A DNA stretch of 64,000 bases from Nesterenkonia haasae (GTDB lineage Bacteria; Actinomycetota; Actinomycetes; Actinomycetales; Micrococcaceae): positions 322,863 to 386,862 of the forward strand of contig NZ_VFIE01000018.1 in the NCBI RefSeq assembly GCF_010119385.1. Direction: 5' to 3'. The notes beneath the pieces were generated by a model, which was not told the DNA's origin, did no database searches, and saw nothing but the letters and a program-made list of their open reading frames with translations. Positions 8,206-17,520 of the stretch are shown one piece after another; position 1 is the stretch's first letter, and every line of letters begins with the position of its first letter. The position numbers and the translations under genes are program-made.

Positions 8206-9180
8206 ATGTTGGACACTAATGGATCACTGGGGGTCCTGGTCGGATTCGATGGATCAGATCATGCGATCCGTGCGTTGCAGTGGGGTGCCGCCGAGGCCCA
8301 CCGGCAGGGCGTGCCGGTGACGGTGGTGACCGCTTTTACTGTGCCGCGCATGATTTCCGGCTATGCCGAAAGCACCACTGAGGTGGCGGGTGATTCATTG
8401 GCGCGCAAGGGCGCGGAGCAGACTTTGGAAGAGGCACGGGAGATCCTTCGAGATTTCCCTGGGGATGCAACTTTTCATGTGGAATATGGCGACGCCGCCG
8501 GCGTGCTGGTTGCCCATTCGTCCAACGCGGAGATCGCGGTCGTAGGCGCCCGCGGACGCGGCGGATTCGTCGGCCGTGTGCTGGGTTCGGTGTCCTCCGC
8601 GTTGCCGGCGCACTCCGCGTGTCCTTCCGTGGTGGTTGGGCAGAGCTATGAGTTCACCAGTACCGGTGATGATCCATGGATCACCAGTGACGAGCGACCT
8701 GTGGTGGTGGGTATGGACTCATCGCACGGGTCCAAGTACGCGGCACTGAAGGCCGCGGAGGCGGCGGTGAATCATGAGGTCTCACTCCATGTGGTGATGG
8801 CGGTACCGCCGTTGGATGGTGCCCTAATGTGGTACCCGGAATTGGGTCCGCGCAACGATGAGCGAGAGCGCCGCCGCCAGGAGTTGGAAGATCGTCTGCA
8901 GATTATTGTGCGGTGGCTCTCTGAGCATTTCGAGCACCTGATCATCAGCTGCGCTGTGATTGATGGGCTACCGGTGGAGGTGCTGCAGAAGGAGACGCAG
9001 CGGTCACAGCTGACGGTGGTCGGCACACGGGGCCGTGGCGGTTTGGCCAGCGTGCTGCTGGGTTCCACCTCGTCTTCATTGCTGATGCACGCAGCAGGCC
9101 CAGTCATGGTGGTCCCGGAGGCGGACGATCCGCGAATGCCGGATGATGACCACGCAGCGGCGCATGCGCCCTTGAGGTGA
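8206..9180 (+). CDS. Tandem universal stress protein (two UspA domains)
   Basis: The 324-residue protein contains two UspA domains (about 5-145 and 160-310). Each has the ATP-binding signature near its end: VVGARGRGGFVGRVLGSVSSALPAHS and VVGTRGRGGLASVLLGSTSSSLLMHA, both of the G-2x-G-9x-G(S/T) type. Such proteins help survival under starvation or redox stress, but no specific client is evident. The ATG has AGGAGG seven bases upstream. It is monocistronic, with a GC-rich hairpin after its stop. Confidence 0.93.
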   Translation: MLDTNGSLGVLVGFDGSDHAIRALQWGAAEAHRQGVPVTVVTAFTVPRMISGYAESTTEVAGDSLARKGAEQTLEEAREILRDFPGDATFHVEYGDAAGVLVAHSSNAEIAVVGARGRGGFVGRVLGSVSSALPAHSACPSVVVGQSYEFTSTGDDPWITSDERPVVVGMDSSHGSKYAALKAAEAAVNHEVSLHVVMAVPPLDGALMWYPELGPRNDERERRRQELEDRLQIIVRWLSEHFEHLIISCAVIDGLPVEVLQKETQRSQLTVVGTRGRGGLASVLLGSTSSSLLMHAAGPVMVVPEADDPRMPDDDHAAAHAPLR

Positions 9181-9185
9181 TGCGG

Positions 9186-9215
9186 GCCCAGCGCCGGCAA
9201 AGTGGCGGCGCGGGC
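9186..9215. terminator. Hairpin after the universal stress gene
   Basis: GCGCCG at 9191-9196 pairs with CGGCGC at 9206-9211, and the outer GCCC/GGGC extends the stem across one bulged base. No clear T-run follows, so this is a terminator-like hairpin rather than a textbook rho-independent site. Confidence 0.45.
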
Positions 9216-9253
9216 TTACGTGGCGGTAGCATAGTCAATCGCGCCCAGCGCAG

Positions 9254-9329
9254 GCCTCCTTAGCTCAGCTGGTAGAGCGTTCCACTCGTAATGGAAAGGT
9301 CACCGGTTCAAATCCGGTAGGAGGCTCCA
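9254..9329 (+). tRNA. tRNA-Thr (CGT anticodon)
   Basis: The acceptor arms GCCTCCT (9254-9260) and AGGAGGC (9319-9325) pair perfectly, the D-arm reads TAGCTCAGCTGGTAGAGC, and the anticodon stem TTCCA/TGGAA encloses loop CTCGTAA with anticodon CGT, which reads the threonine codon ACG. The T-arm CCGGTTCAAATCCGG is standard and CCA is encoded (9327-9329). A metabolic operon that may have been acquired starts a little after it, but no repeat of the tRNA end was found. Confidence 0.95.
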
Positions 9330-9469
9330 CTAAGTCGGTCCGCCGCGCGTTCTTCTCGCTGACCGGAACTCTCATCTCCCCTTCCGGACGGTCCATGAGT
9401 AGCGAGTAAGTTCTCCAAGGGGCTCCTCGATATCGGTCTTTCCTCCCTTCGCTCATCGGTATGCGCCTC

Positions 9470-11146
9470 CTAACTCGATGGTGGTGCGACGTCTGCTGCA
9501 ATATGTTTGATAGAGGAGGTGTTCCCACATAGGTGGACGATGACTCCTATCTGATCAAACATAGCCACTTTAGACTCAAGCGCACGATCCGCCATGTCGG
9601 CGTTCGGGGCGTAGACAACCTGTACGTGGTTCGCTTTATGACGAGCCATGAATTGATTTCGATTCACACCATGGAGGATGGCATGCATGATTGGCCATTC
9701 GGGATTCGTCGCTTCTTTGCGGCGATTGCTCTCTTCCTCGGTCAGTTTGACCGAGGAACCACGACCGATATCGACGTGAAGTGAGTCGTTCTCTATGTAA
9801 ACTCGCGACCACACTATTTCGCCTGGTTTGGATACCCCGTTGAGAGTCGCTCCCCCCGCAGGGAAAAATACAGGGCCTTGCCGCCAGCCTTCAGCTCCGC
9901 TGTACCCTCCGTCGAGGTGGGAGGCGGGCACGGACCCAGAGATTTCAAACGTCCAAACGTACTCGCCGTCACGCTCCTCCCCCCAGCGCACGTCATGGAG
10001 CGTCGTCGCCGGGTCTAAATCCATCGAGCGCCAAACGCGATTGGTAATAAGCGCGTCGACAGCGACGGCCTCATCCACCTCATTGAAGTGCGGCAACGCC
10101 TGACCATCCCACAAGATTCGAGACCCGTCGCGGCTAGTCACAGGTGGTCGCTCGTCATTGTTGAGCAGCCCCTCAACGAGGTCCGAAGCGGGCGACAGGT
10201 TTTTGAGACCCTGCTGGTACTGGATGCCCACGGCATCGAGCCCGAAATCGTCACTGAGTCGCAACGCGGCGATATACATCTTGTATTGCCATCGCAATTG
10301 GTTCTCAGTGAGTTCTGTCGCTTCGTCTGAGCCAACCCGAAACGTCATACCGGCGTCGAGCAGCCACCCTCCCACAGCGGCGGCCTCGTCATCGCTTACC
10401 CGTTGCATCTCCGCCCACAGCTCACTTTGGGACAGACGCTCCTTATAGATGCCGATCGGGTTAAGCAGTTCGTCGTCAATAATGGCGTTGTACATGCCCA
10501 TGCACCCCTCGTCGAAGACGCCAATAATCGCTTTGTCCTCGAGCAACTGATTTCCTAGGGCTCGGCCGAGTGCCACCTCGGTTGTCTCCCGCAGTTCGCC
10601 CAGTTCTCGGACGTGAGAGTCATCATGAGTGACCTCCCCACTGTCTAGCCAGCTCGTGAACTGGTCGTTAAACCAGCTGTCAGTTCCGTCGACGGTCCAA
10701 AGTGTCGAGTAGGCCTTACCCATCTTGGTAAGCCCGCCGTTGAGACCGAGAAGACCGACGAGACCTGGCCAACGAGGGTCGAAGTTCGCCACAGTGAGGA
10801 TTGGACCCTCATGAGTACGCAAACCGGGCAAGACGTGGCTGGAGTACTGCCAGTTTCCGATGGCGACGACGAGTGGTGCCTCCCGAGGAATCCGGGCGAA
10901 TACTTCCAGCCCCATACGCTGGCTGTTGATGAATCCGTGGCCGACATTCGAGTCCACCTCGTTGGCTCGCACGATGGCAAAACCCCGCTCTGATATGACG
11001 CGGGTCAGCATCGCTTCTAACTGCTGCTGGACGTTCCAGCTTGCGATGTTCGCGGATTCGCGCTGATCCCCGGAGGAGACGAGATAGACCGTCTGTGGCT
11101 CCACGACGGGACGTTGTGTGGGATGAGGCATAGTGTAGTTATTCAT
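9470..11146 (-). CDS. L-fucose/L-arabinose isomerase-like protein
   Basis: The 558-residue protein resembles the fucose-isomerase fold family. GVFDEGCMGMYNAIIDDELL (about 210-230) has the conserved Glu, and DDFGLDAVGIQYQQGLK (about 290-306) has the Asp of the metal site. A C-terminal region with WTFEISGSVPASHLDGGYSG resembles the fucose isomerase C-terminal barrel. True FucI enzymes interconvert aldose and ketose, but identity here looks distant, so the substrate is not assigned. Its ATG overlaps the FGGY kinase stop (ATGA), which fixes the start; a longer in-frame extension is ignored. It ends the operon that begins with the GntR regulator. An isomerase followed by a sugar kinase is a sensible pair. 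Confidence 0.6.
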   Translation of the reverse strand: MNNYTMPHPTQRPVVEPQTVYLVSSGDQRESANIASWNVQQQLEAMLTRVISERGFAIVRANEVDSNVGHGFINSQRMGLEVFARIPREAPLVVAIGNWQYSSHVLPGLRTHEGPILTVANFDPRWPGLVGLLGLNGGLTKMGKAYSTLWTVDGTDSWFNDQFTSWLDSGEVTHDDSHVRELGELRETTEVALGRALGNQLLEDKAIIGVFDEGCMGMYNAIIDDELLNPIGIYKERLSQSELWAEMQRVSDDEAAAVGGWLLDAGMTFRVGSDEATELTENQLRWQYKMYIAALRLSDDFGLDAVGIQYQQGLKNLSPASDLVEGLLNNDERPPVTSRDGSRILWDGQALPHFNEVDEAVAVDALITNRVWRSMDLDPATTLHDVRWGEERDGEYVWTFEISGSVPASHLDGGYSGAEGWRQGPVFFPAGGATLNGVSKPGEIVWSRVYIENDSLHVDIGRGSSVKLTEEESNRRKEATNPEWPIMHAILHGVNRNQFMARHKANHVQVVYAPNADMADRALESKVAMFDQIGVIVHLCGNTSSIKHIAADVAPPSS

Positions 11147-12651
11147 GGTCTCTCTTTCGTATCTGAGGCGAGTCGGTGTTCCTGCGCGGCCAGGGTATGA
11201 CTGACGGACCGCGTGGCGGTGTATAGCTCGCTGTAAAGTGCGTAAAGCTCGTCGTACTGGACCCGGAGCACGGGGTTCGGTTCGCGAATTTCCGAGGGCG
11301 GGTTCCAAACCGCGATGTCTGGATCACCGATGGCGGAGGCAGCGAGAAACGCAGCCCCATAGCTCGCGCCTATAGTCTGGGAAGGGATGACCTGGGGCAG
11401 GCCAGTGACGTCAGAGACAATTTGGGTCCACAGTTTCCCTTGGGCGCCGCCCCCGACGGCGATGAGTCGGTCGATCCGACCGCCGGCTTCAACCAGGGTC
11501 GTTACGTTGTGCCGTACTCCCAGGGCAGTGGCCTCGAGAGCCGCGCGGTAGATGTCACCGCGGGTATGGGCGAGACTGAGCCCGGCGATGGTCCCGCGGG
11601 CGTCAGGGTCCATTATGGGGGTCCGCTCACCGGCGAAGTAGGGGAGCATAAGTAGCCCGTGGGCTCCGGGTCCGGCGGTCTCAGCTTCGGCCAGAAGCTC
11701 TGGGTAGGTCGGGGATCCAAACAGGTCACGAAGCCACGCCGTAATCGCTCCCGACGTCGCCATGCCACCAGCGAGGTTCCGCGTTCCGGGGACGGCACCC
11801 ACGGTGCCCCACATGGACCGCGTTCTCAATGGCTCAGCGACAGTGTTGATGAGGAACATCGTTGTGCCGTACATCACCATGAGGTCGCCAACCTCGTGCG
11901 CGCCCACGCTGATTGCTTCAGACCACGCGTCAATTGTTCCGGTGATGACTGGGGTGCCCAGCGGAATGCCCGTGGTATGCGCGGCATGGGCCGACACTGT
12001 GCCCAAGACGTCCCCGGGCCACTTCAACGGCGGCAGCTCGATGGATCCGCGTAGAGCCTCGGCCCACGGTGAGAACCACTCGAGCTCCTCAATATCGAAC
12101 ATCGGTGTGCACTGACTGGCGGAATGGAGGTCCAGCGCGTACTGCCCGGTGAGCTGATAGCCGAGCCACGATGCCGGCATGAAGATCCGACGCCCAGCAG
12201 CGAAGATCTCTGGCTCGTTTGCCGCCAACCATGCGAGTTTGGGCCCGACAGCTTGAGTGGTGAGGATTGAGCCGCACCGGTCCAGGATGGTCTCCTCACC
12301 CCCCAACTCGTCGGTTAAGTGTGAAATCTGTTCGGTGGCTCGGGTGTCGACCCCGTAGAGTATCGCCGGTCGCAGCGGCTCAGCGTGCGCGTCGGTGAGC
12401 AGGAGGCAAGGCCCCATTCCGCTGAGGCCCACTGCGATGACCTCCACGTCTCCGGGAACGAGGAGTTCGCGTGCGATTTCGGAGAATTCCTGCCACCAGA
12501 CTCTGCCGTCCATCTCGACGTGTCCGGGGTAGGGGCGCTGGACCGCGTGTGCCCTCACTGTGGAGCGGAGCACAGATCCGTCGGGACGCACCAGGATCCC
12601 CTTAGTGCTTGACGTTCCGACGTCGACTCCAAGTGTGACCTTGTCTCGCAT
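11143..12651 (-). CDS. FGGY-family carbohydrate kinase
   Basis: The 502-residue protein is an ATP-dependent sugar kinase of the xylulokinase/gluconokinase group. It has the phosphate-1 motif LGVDVGTSSTKGILV at the N-terminus, the FGGY signature 1 region MYGTTMFLINTVAEP, and the second-domain adenosine motif LIAVGGGAQGKLWTQIVSDVTGLPQ with the following GASYGAAFLAA. The ATG at 12651 is chosen over the ATG six bases upstream because GGAGGG then has a seven-base spacing. It follows the aldolase gene after 119 bp and overlaps the isomerase-like gene by four bases. The substrate is probably the ketose made by its neighbour. Confidence 0.9.
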   Translation of the reverse strand: MRDKVTLGVDVGTSSTKGILVRPDGSVLRSTVRAHAVQRPYPGHVEMDGRVWWQEFSEIARELLVPGDVEVIAVGLSGMGPCLLLTDAHAEPLRPAILYGVDTRATEQISHLTDELGGEETILDRCGSILTTQAVGPKLAWLAANEPEIFAAGRRIFMPASWLGYQLTGQYALDLHSASQCTPMFDIEELEWFSPWAEALRGSIELPPLKWPGDVLGTVSAHAAHTTGIPLGTPVITGTIDAWSEAISVGAHEVGDLMVMYGTTMFLINTVAEPLRTRSMWGTVGAVPGTRNLAGGMATSGAITAWLRDLFGSPTYPELLAEAETAGPGAHGLLMLPYFAGERTPIMDPDARGTIAGLSLAHTRGDIYRAALEATALGVRHNVTTLVEAGGRIDRLIAVGGGAQGKLWTQIVSDVTGLPQVIPSQTIGASYGAAFLAASAIGDPDIAVWNPPSEIREPNPVLRVQYDELYALYSELYTATRSVSHTLAAQEHRLASDTKERP

Positions 12652-12770
12652 TACCATCCCTCCCTCAGCAGTCGATTCGATGCGGTCGCACTGGGCTCAA
12701 GACGACACCTCGGCTACGGCTGAAATAGTAAGGACCGGCGTCTGCGACGGCGTTGAGCCATGTCTTTGGA

Positions 12771-13676
12771 TCAATCAAGAGTTGCCTCGAAGGCCTTCAT
12801 TTGTTCGTGCAATGCCTCTAGGGCGGCCCGGTCACCTATGTCCAACGGGCGGAACGGGGCCCGGCAGCCGCTCGTCGCATAGCCTTGCAGGCTCACCACG
12901 TACTTCGTAGCGGTAAAGACGCCATGAGTTACTAGAGTCTCAACGACGTGGTTGATTTGGCTCTGCACCCGTTGTGCTTCTTTCATATCACCGGCATCGA
13001 AGTTCCGTCGGACCGCAAGGAAGAGCTCTGGCTGGATATTGACGGTGGTGCCGACCGTCGCTGTGGCGCCGGCAGCCAGGGCAGAGAGATAGATCTCGTC
13101 GAAACCGTTGAGAAAAACCTTCTCTGGGTGAGCGGACCGAAGCCGCTCAAGCACATAGAGGTTGTGCTCAGTGTGTTTGAGCCCAATGACCCGTGGCTCC
13201 GAGAATAGTGCTGCTGAGTTGTTGTGGTCGAAACTGACTCCCGTGAACTGGGGAATGTTGTAGAGGATGACCGGTAGGTCACTCGCAGCAAGAATCGCGC
13301 GATAGTACTGCTCGATCTCACCCGGGTTGTAGCCGTAGTAGTAGGGCGGGACGGCCGAGACTGCGGTCGCACCATCTTTGGAAGCGGCGAGGGCCAAGGC
13401 TGTTGCGTCAGCAGTGCGGGGGGACCCCACGTGCGCGATGACGGGCACTCGGCCAGCGGCACTCTGGACGACCGTGCGGACCACCTGCCTCCGCTCCTGC
13501 AACGTGAGAAGGGGCCCTTCGCCCGAGGACCCGCAGCAGTAAAAGCCTTCGACCCCGCGGGCAATTTGTCCCTCCACGAGCTTCTCTATGACGCCGTAAT
13601 CCACTGACTCATCTTCCCGGGTGGGGGTGATGAGAGCGGAAAAGATGCGATGGAGCTCGTCGGCCGGCGCTACCAC
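12771..13676 (-). CDS. Dihydrodipicolinate synthase/N-acetylneuraminate lyase family aldolase
   Basis: The 301-residue TIM-barrel class I aldolase shows the Schiff-base lysine in VIGLKHTEHN (Lys167) and the tyrosine of LYNIPQFTGV (Tyr139). The phosphate/carboxylate loop is CGSSGEGPLLTLQER. YNIPxxTGV and GLKHT are nearer to the NAL/2-keto-3-deoxy-acid aldolase branch than to true DapA (YNVPxRT). It probably cleaves a 2-keto-3-deoxy sugar acid to pyruvate and an aldehyde. GTG start, overlapping the SDR stop by seven bases. Its place just after the dehydratase and dehydrogenase genes supports a non-phosphorylative sugar-acid route. Confidence 0.88.
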   Translation of the reverse strand: MVAPADELHRIFSALITPTREDESVDYGVIEKLVEGQIARGVEGFYCCGSSGEGPLLTLQERRQVVRTVVQSAAGRVPVIAHVGSPRTADATALALAASKDGATAVSAVPPYYYGYNPGEIEQYYRAILAASDLPVILYNIPQFTGVSFDHNNSAALFSEPRVIGLKHTEHNLYVLERLRSAHPEKVFLNGFDEIYLSALAAGATATVGTTVNIQPELFLAVRRNFDAGDMKEAQRVQSQINHVVETLVTHGVFTATKYVVSLQGYATSGCRAPFRPLDIGDRAALEALHEQMKAFEATLD

Positions 13677-14497
13677 GCTGTCCAGCCCCCGTCGACCACC
13701 AGGTTCGACCCCGTCATGTAGCGCGAGGCATCTGCTGCGAGGAAGACGGCTGCGCCGTTGAACTCGTTGGCGTTCGCCATGCGCCCGATGGGCATGCGGG
13801 CAGTGTAGTTGGCCTGAAATTCCGTGTCCTGCGTATCGCGACCCACTCCTGAGGGAGTAAGGGTGTTGACCCTAATACCTTCTCGTCCCCAATACGTCGC
13901 GCAGTAGCGGGTGAGGTTATACACTCCGGACTTCGCAGCCGAATAAGCTACCGGCTTGATAAACGGCGTACCCGTCTTTTCCGCCTTGTAGGCATAGATG
14001 TCCTGGACGGGCGAGACCATACCGTATATGGAGCCGATGTTGATGATTGACCCGCCTGAACCGTTGTCTCGCATCCGCCTACCCACTCTTTGGGTCATAA
14101 GGAAGGTCCCCACAAGGTTTACTTCTATTACCTCGCGAAACACATCCTCGGGAAAGTCCTCAAACGGTCCGGAAACCTCAGCGGGGGCGCTCGGCTGTGT
14201 GTCGAGGCCGGCGTTATTGATCAGGACCTCGGGTGTGCCCCACTTAGTGTGGAGCGCCTCCAGCGCTTGGTCAATGGACTCACGGGAGGTGATGTCCGCC
14301 GAGTAGACGCGGAGCCGGTCGGAGACCGCAAGCTGCCCAAGCACATCGCGGACCCGTCTCTCGTCAACGTTCCGAGAGAACACCGCAACTCGGGCGCCCC
14401 GGTCGTGGAATTCCTTGACGAACTCGGCGCCGATTTGCCCGAGCCCCCCTGTGATGACGATAATCCGGTCGGTGAGGTCAAAGAGCGGGTCTTGCAT
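13670..14497 (-). CDS. SDR-family oxidoreductase (probable sugar dehydrogenase)
   Basis: The 275-residue protein has the classical SDR layout: cofactor motif VITGGLGQIG (TGxxxGxG, about 15-24), NNAG, catalytic serine region INIGSIYG, and the YxxxK pair in PVAYSAAKSG, followed by NTLTPSGVG. The C-terminus AADASRYMTGSNLVVDGGWTAW is typical. It probably oxidises a sugar or sugar acid using NAD(P). The ATG at 14497 is preferred because AGGAAGG precedes it; the longer frame adds only 13 atypical residues. It lies between the dehydratase and aldolase genes, overlapping the latter. Confidence 0.9.
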   Translation of the reverse strand: MQDPLFDLTDRIIVITGGLGQIGAEFVKEFHDRGARVAVFSRNVDERRVRDVLGQLAVSDRLRVYSADITSRESIDQALEALHTKWGTPEVLINNAGLDTQPSAPAEVSGPFEDFPEDVFREVIEVNLVGTFLMTQRVGRRMRDNGSGGSIINIGSIYGMVSPVQDIYAYKAEKTGTPFIKPVAYSAAKSGVYNLTRYCATYWGREGIRVNTLTPSGVGRDTQDTEFQANYTARMPIGRMANANEFNGAAVFLAADASRYMTGSNLVVDGGWTAW

Positions 14498-14551
14498 GTT
14501 GTAGTCCTTCCTGGCGCCGGAGAGCGTGTGCGCCACATAGTGGTGGGGGGG

Positions 14552-15685
14552 TCAGGCAAACGTGTCAGCGGCCAGTGTGTCGACGACGGGCGTTTCATGG
14601 GGGTTGACAGCGTTAGCCGAAAGCTTGACGCGGTCAAAGACAAGGCCGTGGCCGGCCGTGAGAGGAGGAGTGAACACGCCGTTGACGGGGTGTTGAGGCT
14701 CGATCACGCCGAGCTCAGTGAGTGTGCCGCCGTGGGTGTCTTCGGCGCCTAGAGCATTTGGGACGGCACAGAGCAGATGTGCGCTTAGCTCCATAACGAA
14801 GTGTGGCGCCATTGGCACGTTGTATGAGCGGGCGACGGCGGCGATATCGAGGTAGGGGGTGATGCCCCCAACTCGTCCTATGTCCGCCTGAACGAAGTCG
14901 CAAGCGTCTGAGGCCAGGAATTGGTTGAACTGATTGAGCGTGTAGACGTTCTCACCCAACCCGATCGGAAGAGAGGAACGAGCGCGCAGACGAGCATGGC
15001 CCAGAACGTCATCGACTGGCAGCGGCTCCTCGACCCAATACAGGTTCAGGTGGCGGAAGCGCTCCATCGCGCGCACCGCCTCGGGATAACTCCAGCCCTG
15101 GTTAGCGTCGACCATGAGTGGGTACTCACCAACTGCTTCGCGGATCTTGGTGAGGCGGTAAACGTCCTCTTCAAGCTCAGGCTTGCCAACCTTGACCTTG
15201 CCGGCGAAGTAGCCGCGGCCCCTCCAATCACGGACCTGCTCTACGACCTCATCAGCTGAGAGGTTCAGGTTGATACCGCTGCCGTAGAGTGGGACGTCCT
15301 CGCGAACGCGACCGATCACGTCAGCTAGCGCTTTGTTCTGCACCTTACCGACGATGTCCCACAGCGCGATGTCGATTGCAGCTAAGGCGAGCGTCGTGAC
15401 CCCACCGGGGCCATTGTCGCGAATGTATCGCCAGGCGTCGTGCCAGACGGACCTGGGGTTCACCGATTGGCCGATGAGAGTGGGACGCATCTCTTCCAGC
15501 ATCGCCAAGATCGTCCGGCCTCCGACCCCAGATGTATGGGTGAATCCGGTGCCCACAATTCCAGTGTCCGAGTAGACGTCGGCGGTGATGATCTCAATGT
15601 GGGTGACGTGGTGGATTTGGTCACCCCAGTCACCCTTCGGAAGGCGGATGCGGGAGAGTTGGAACTCGATTTGATCGATCTTCAC
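14552..15685 (-). CDS. Enolase-superfamily sugar-acid dehydratase (mandelate racemase group)
   Basis: The 377-residue protein keeps the full catalytic set of the mandelate racemase subgroup: KxK (Lys163, Lys165 in AGKVKVGK), metal ligands Asp193 (MVDANQ), Glu219 (WVEEP) and Glu245 (GLGENVY), and the Asp268/His295 dyad (QADIG, APHFVMEL). Such enzymes dehydrate aldonic or aldaric acids to 2-keto-3-deoxy acids. The substrate cannot be read from these residues. GTG start with AAGGAA nine bases upstream. It sits between the transport genes and the dehydrogenase/aldolase genes. Confidence 0.92.
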   Translation of the reverse strand: MKIDQIEFQLSRIRLPKGDWGDQIHHVTHIEIITADVYSDTGIVGTGFTHTSGVGGRTILAMLEEMRPTLIGQSVNPRSVWHDAWRYIRDNGPGGVTTLALAAIDIALWDIVGKVQNKALADVIGRVREDVPLYGSGINLNLSADEVVEQVRDWRGRGYFAGKVKVGKPELEEDVYRLTKIREAVGEYPLMVDANQGWSYPEAVRAMERFRHLNLYWVEEPLPVDDVLGHARLRARSSLPIGLGENVYTLNQFNQFLASDACDFVQADIGRVGGITPYLDIAAVARSYNVPMAPHFVMELSAHLLCAVPNALGAEDTHGGTLTELGVIEPQHPVNGVFTPPLTAGHGLVFDRVKLSANAVNPHETPVVDTLAADTFA

Positions 15686-15730
15686 TGCTGAATTTCCTTT
15701 ACAAGTTTTTGGAGAATGATGGAGTAAGAG

Positions 15731-16564
15731 TTAGCCCTTGACGGCACCAGCGGCGAGCCCTGCCACCAGATGTTTCTGGACTAAGAGGAAGCCCAAGATG
15801 ACAGGTACGACGGCGAGTACACCGCCGGCAGTGAGAAGGTCCCACCGTATTTGATACTCACCGATGAATAGCTGGAGGCCGACAGGGAGCGTGCGGGTCG
15901 CTTCCGAGGCAGTGAATGTCAGGGCGTAGAGGAACTCGTTCCACGTCAGGATAAAAACGTAAGTTCCAGCGGCTACAAGGCCTGGCCCGAGGAGTGGAAG
16001 AATGAGAAGACGAATCACTTGAGCGCCGCTCGCGCCATCGATTCGGCCAGCTTCCTCCAGCTCTCGAGGAATCGAATCAAGAAATCCCTTGAGTAGCCAT
16101 ACTGCGAACGGCGTCGCGAAGGCTGCGTGGACCAGCGCCAGGCCAAGCGTAGAGTCGAGTAGGCCGAATGTGCGGAGCTGGCCTTGGAGAGAGATGACAA
16201 GTAGCACGGCGGGCAATAGCTGCGCGATAAGTACCCCTGTCATGAATGCCTGCCGGCCTGGGAACTGGTATCTGGATAGAGCAATCGCTGCGCCCGTCGC
16301 CACGGTAAGTGTCAGAGGTACGGCAATCGCAGCAACTATGAGGCTGTTGCGCAGATAGCTGAGAAAAGCTGTCCCACCCAGCAGTTGCCGGTATCCTTCG
16401 AAGCTGATTTCGGGCGGGATCAGTGAGGCCCCCGACTGACTCAGCACTTCGTTGGGGGTGACGGAAGTGGCGAGCATTATCAGGTAAGGACCCAGAATTA
16501 TAGCGAGCCAGCCGATGAGGGCGACGGCTAGTGCTGCGCGACTGAACATGCGCGAGAGTGTCAC
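15731..16564 (-). CDS. Carbohydrate ABC transporter permease (MalG type)
   Basis: The 277-residue inner-membrane protein has six predicted helices and the EAA loop (SIPRELEEAGRIDGASGAQVIRLLILPLLGPGL, around 190-220) that docks to the ATPase. The last residues (LLVQKHLVAGLAAGAVKG) are the usual MalG-family ending. GTG start overlaps the other permease stop (GTGA). No ATP-binding gene occurs in this operon. Actinobacterial sugar importers often share one ATPase encoded elsewhere (MsiK type), which is the likely explanation. Confidence 0.93.
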   Translation of the reverse strand: MTLSRMFSRAALAVALIGWLAIILGPYLIMLATSVTPNEVLSQSGASLIPPEISFEGYRQLLGGTAFLSYLRNSLIVAAIAVPLTLTVATGAAIALSRYQFPGRQAFMTGVLIAQLLPAVLLVISLQGQLRTFGLLDSTLGLALVHAAFATPFAVWLLKGFLDSIPRELEEAGRIDGASGAQVIRLLILPLLGPGLVAAGTYVFILTWNEFLYALTFTASEATRTLPVGLQLFIGEYQIRWDLLTAGGVLAVVPVILGFLLVQKHLVAGLAAGAVKG

Positions 16565-17520
16565 TTAAGTTCCGCCTTTCGGGTGAGCCGGACGTACATC
16601 ACAATGAAGATTGCAAGAATTGCAGCCTGCATGACTACGTACGCTGCACCAGTCCCGAAGTCGGAGCCTTTATACGCGGTGACGTAGGACTGGAGCGCGA
16701 GAGTTGTCGACGCGTTGCCGGGTCCACCACCGGTGAGAATGAACGGCAAGTCGATGTAGTTTGCCGTCCAAATGAGACGCAGGATCGTGGTGATAAGAAT
16801 TGTCGGCAAGATCGTTGGGATGACGACGTGCCGAAACACGCCCCACCGCCCCGCCCCGTCTATACTCGCGGACTCCTTGAGTTCTGGGGGTACCGCCTGG
16901 AGCGCAGCTAGGATCATTACTGCGAACAGGGGGATCCCCTGCCAGACGTCGATGACGATCAGGGTCGGTAACGCCGTCGAGGTTTGGCTCAGGAGGGCGA
17001 CGGGTGAGTCAATAATGCCGACCCCCATCAACGCCTTATTAAGTATCCCGTGATTGGGGTCGAGTATCCACATCCACATAAGGGCCACGAGCACACTCGG
17101 TGTTGCCCAAGGGATCATCGCCAGACCTCGGTACACCCCACGCAATGGAAAGCGTGCGTTGAGTAAGAGAGCCCCGAGAAGCCCGAAGATGAGCTGTAGG
17201 CCTACTGCACCGAATGTCCACATGGCTGTGTTGCTCAATAGGCTGCCGAACGCAGGGTTGCTGACGGCGGTGACAAAGTTTTCGAAGCCTACGAAGCCTG
17301 TTACGCCCTCGAAAGGGTTGACCTCGTTGAACGCGAACCACAGGGACCGCACCAATGGGATACCAGCGAAGACACCGACCAGTATCAATGCCGGAGCGAG
17401 TAGCACAAGTGGTTCACGGTGGGTGAACCGGCGCTTCACCTTCGGGGTGGGTGATGGCTGTGGGGAGCGCACATGTGACACCTGTGAGTTGGGTCGTTCG
17501 AGTAGAGTCACGTGATTCAT
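16561..17520 (-). CDS. Carbohydrate ABC transporter permease (MalF type)
   Basis: The 319-residue protein has a charged cytoplasmic N-terminus (about 1-30), six helices, and the EAA loop VPPELKESASIDGAGRWGVFRHVVIPTILPT near 215-245. It forms the translocation pore with the MalG-type partner. It starts inside the binding-protein stop codon region (ATGA) and overlaps the next permease by four bases, so the transporter genes are translationally coupled. Confidence 0.93.
   Translation of the reverse strand: MNHVTLLERPNSQVSHVRSPQPSPTPKVKRRFTHREPLVLLAPALILVGVFAGIPLVRSLWFAFNEVNPFEGVTGFVGFENFVTAVSNPAFGSLLSNTAMWTFGAVGLQLIFGLLGALLLNARFPLRGVYRGLAMIPWATPSVLVALMWMWILDPNHGILNKALMGVGIIDSPVALLSQTSTALPTLIVIDVWQGIPLFAVMILAALQAVPPELKESASIDGAGRWGVFRHVVIPTILPTILITTILRLIWTANYIDLPFILTGGGPGNASTTLALQSYVTAYKGSDFGTGAAYVVMQAAILAIFIVMYVRLTRKAELK

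Noticed and set aside
9265-9456. 63-residue minus-strand ORF after the isomerase-like gene
   Set aside because: It has a GGAGG-like site, but its last third is the antisense of tRNA-Thr and the rest shows no recognisable features.
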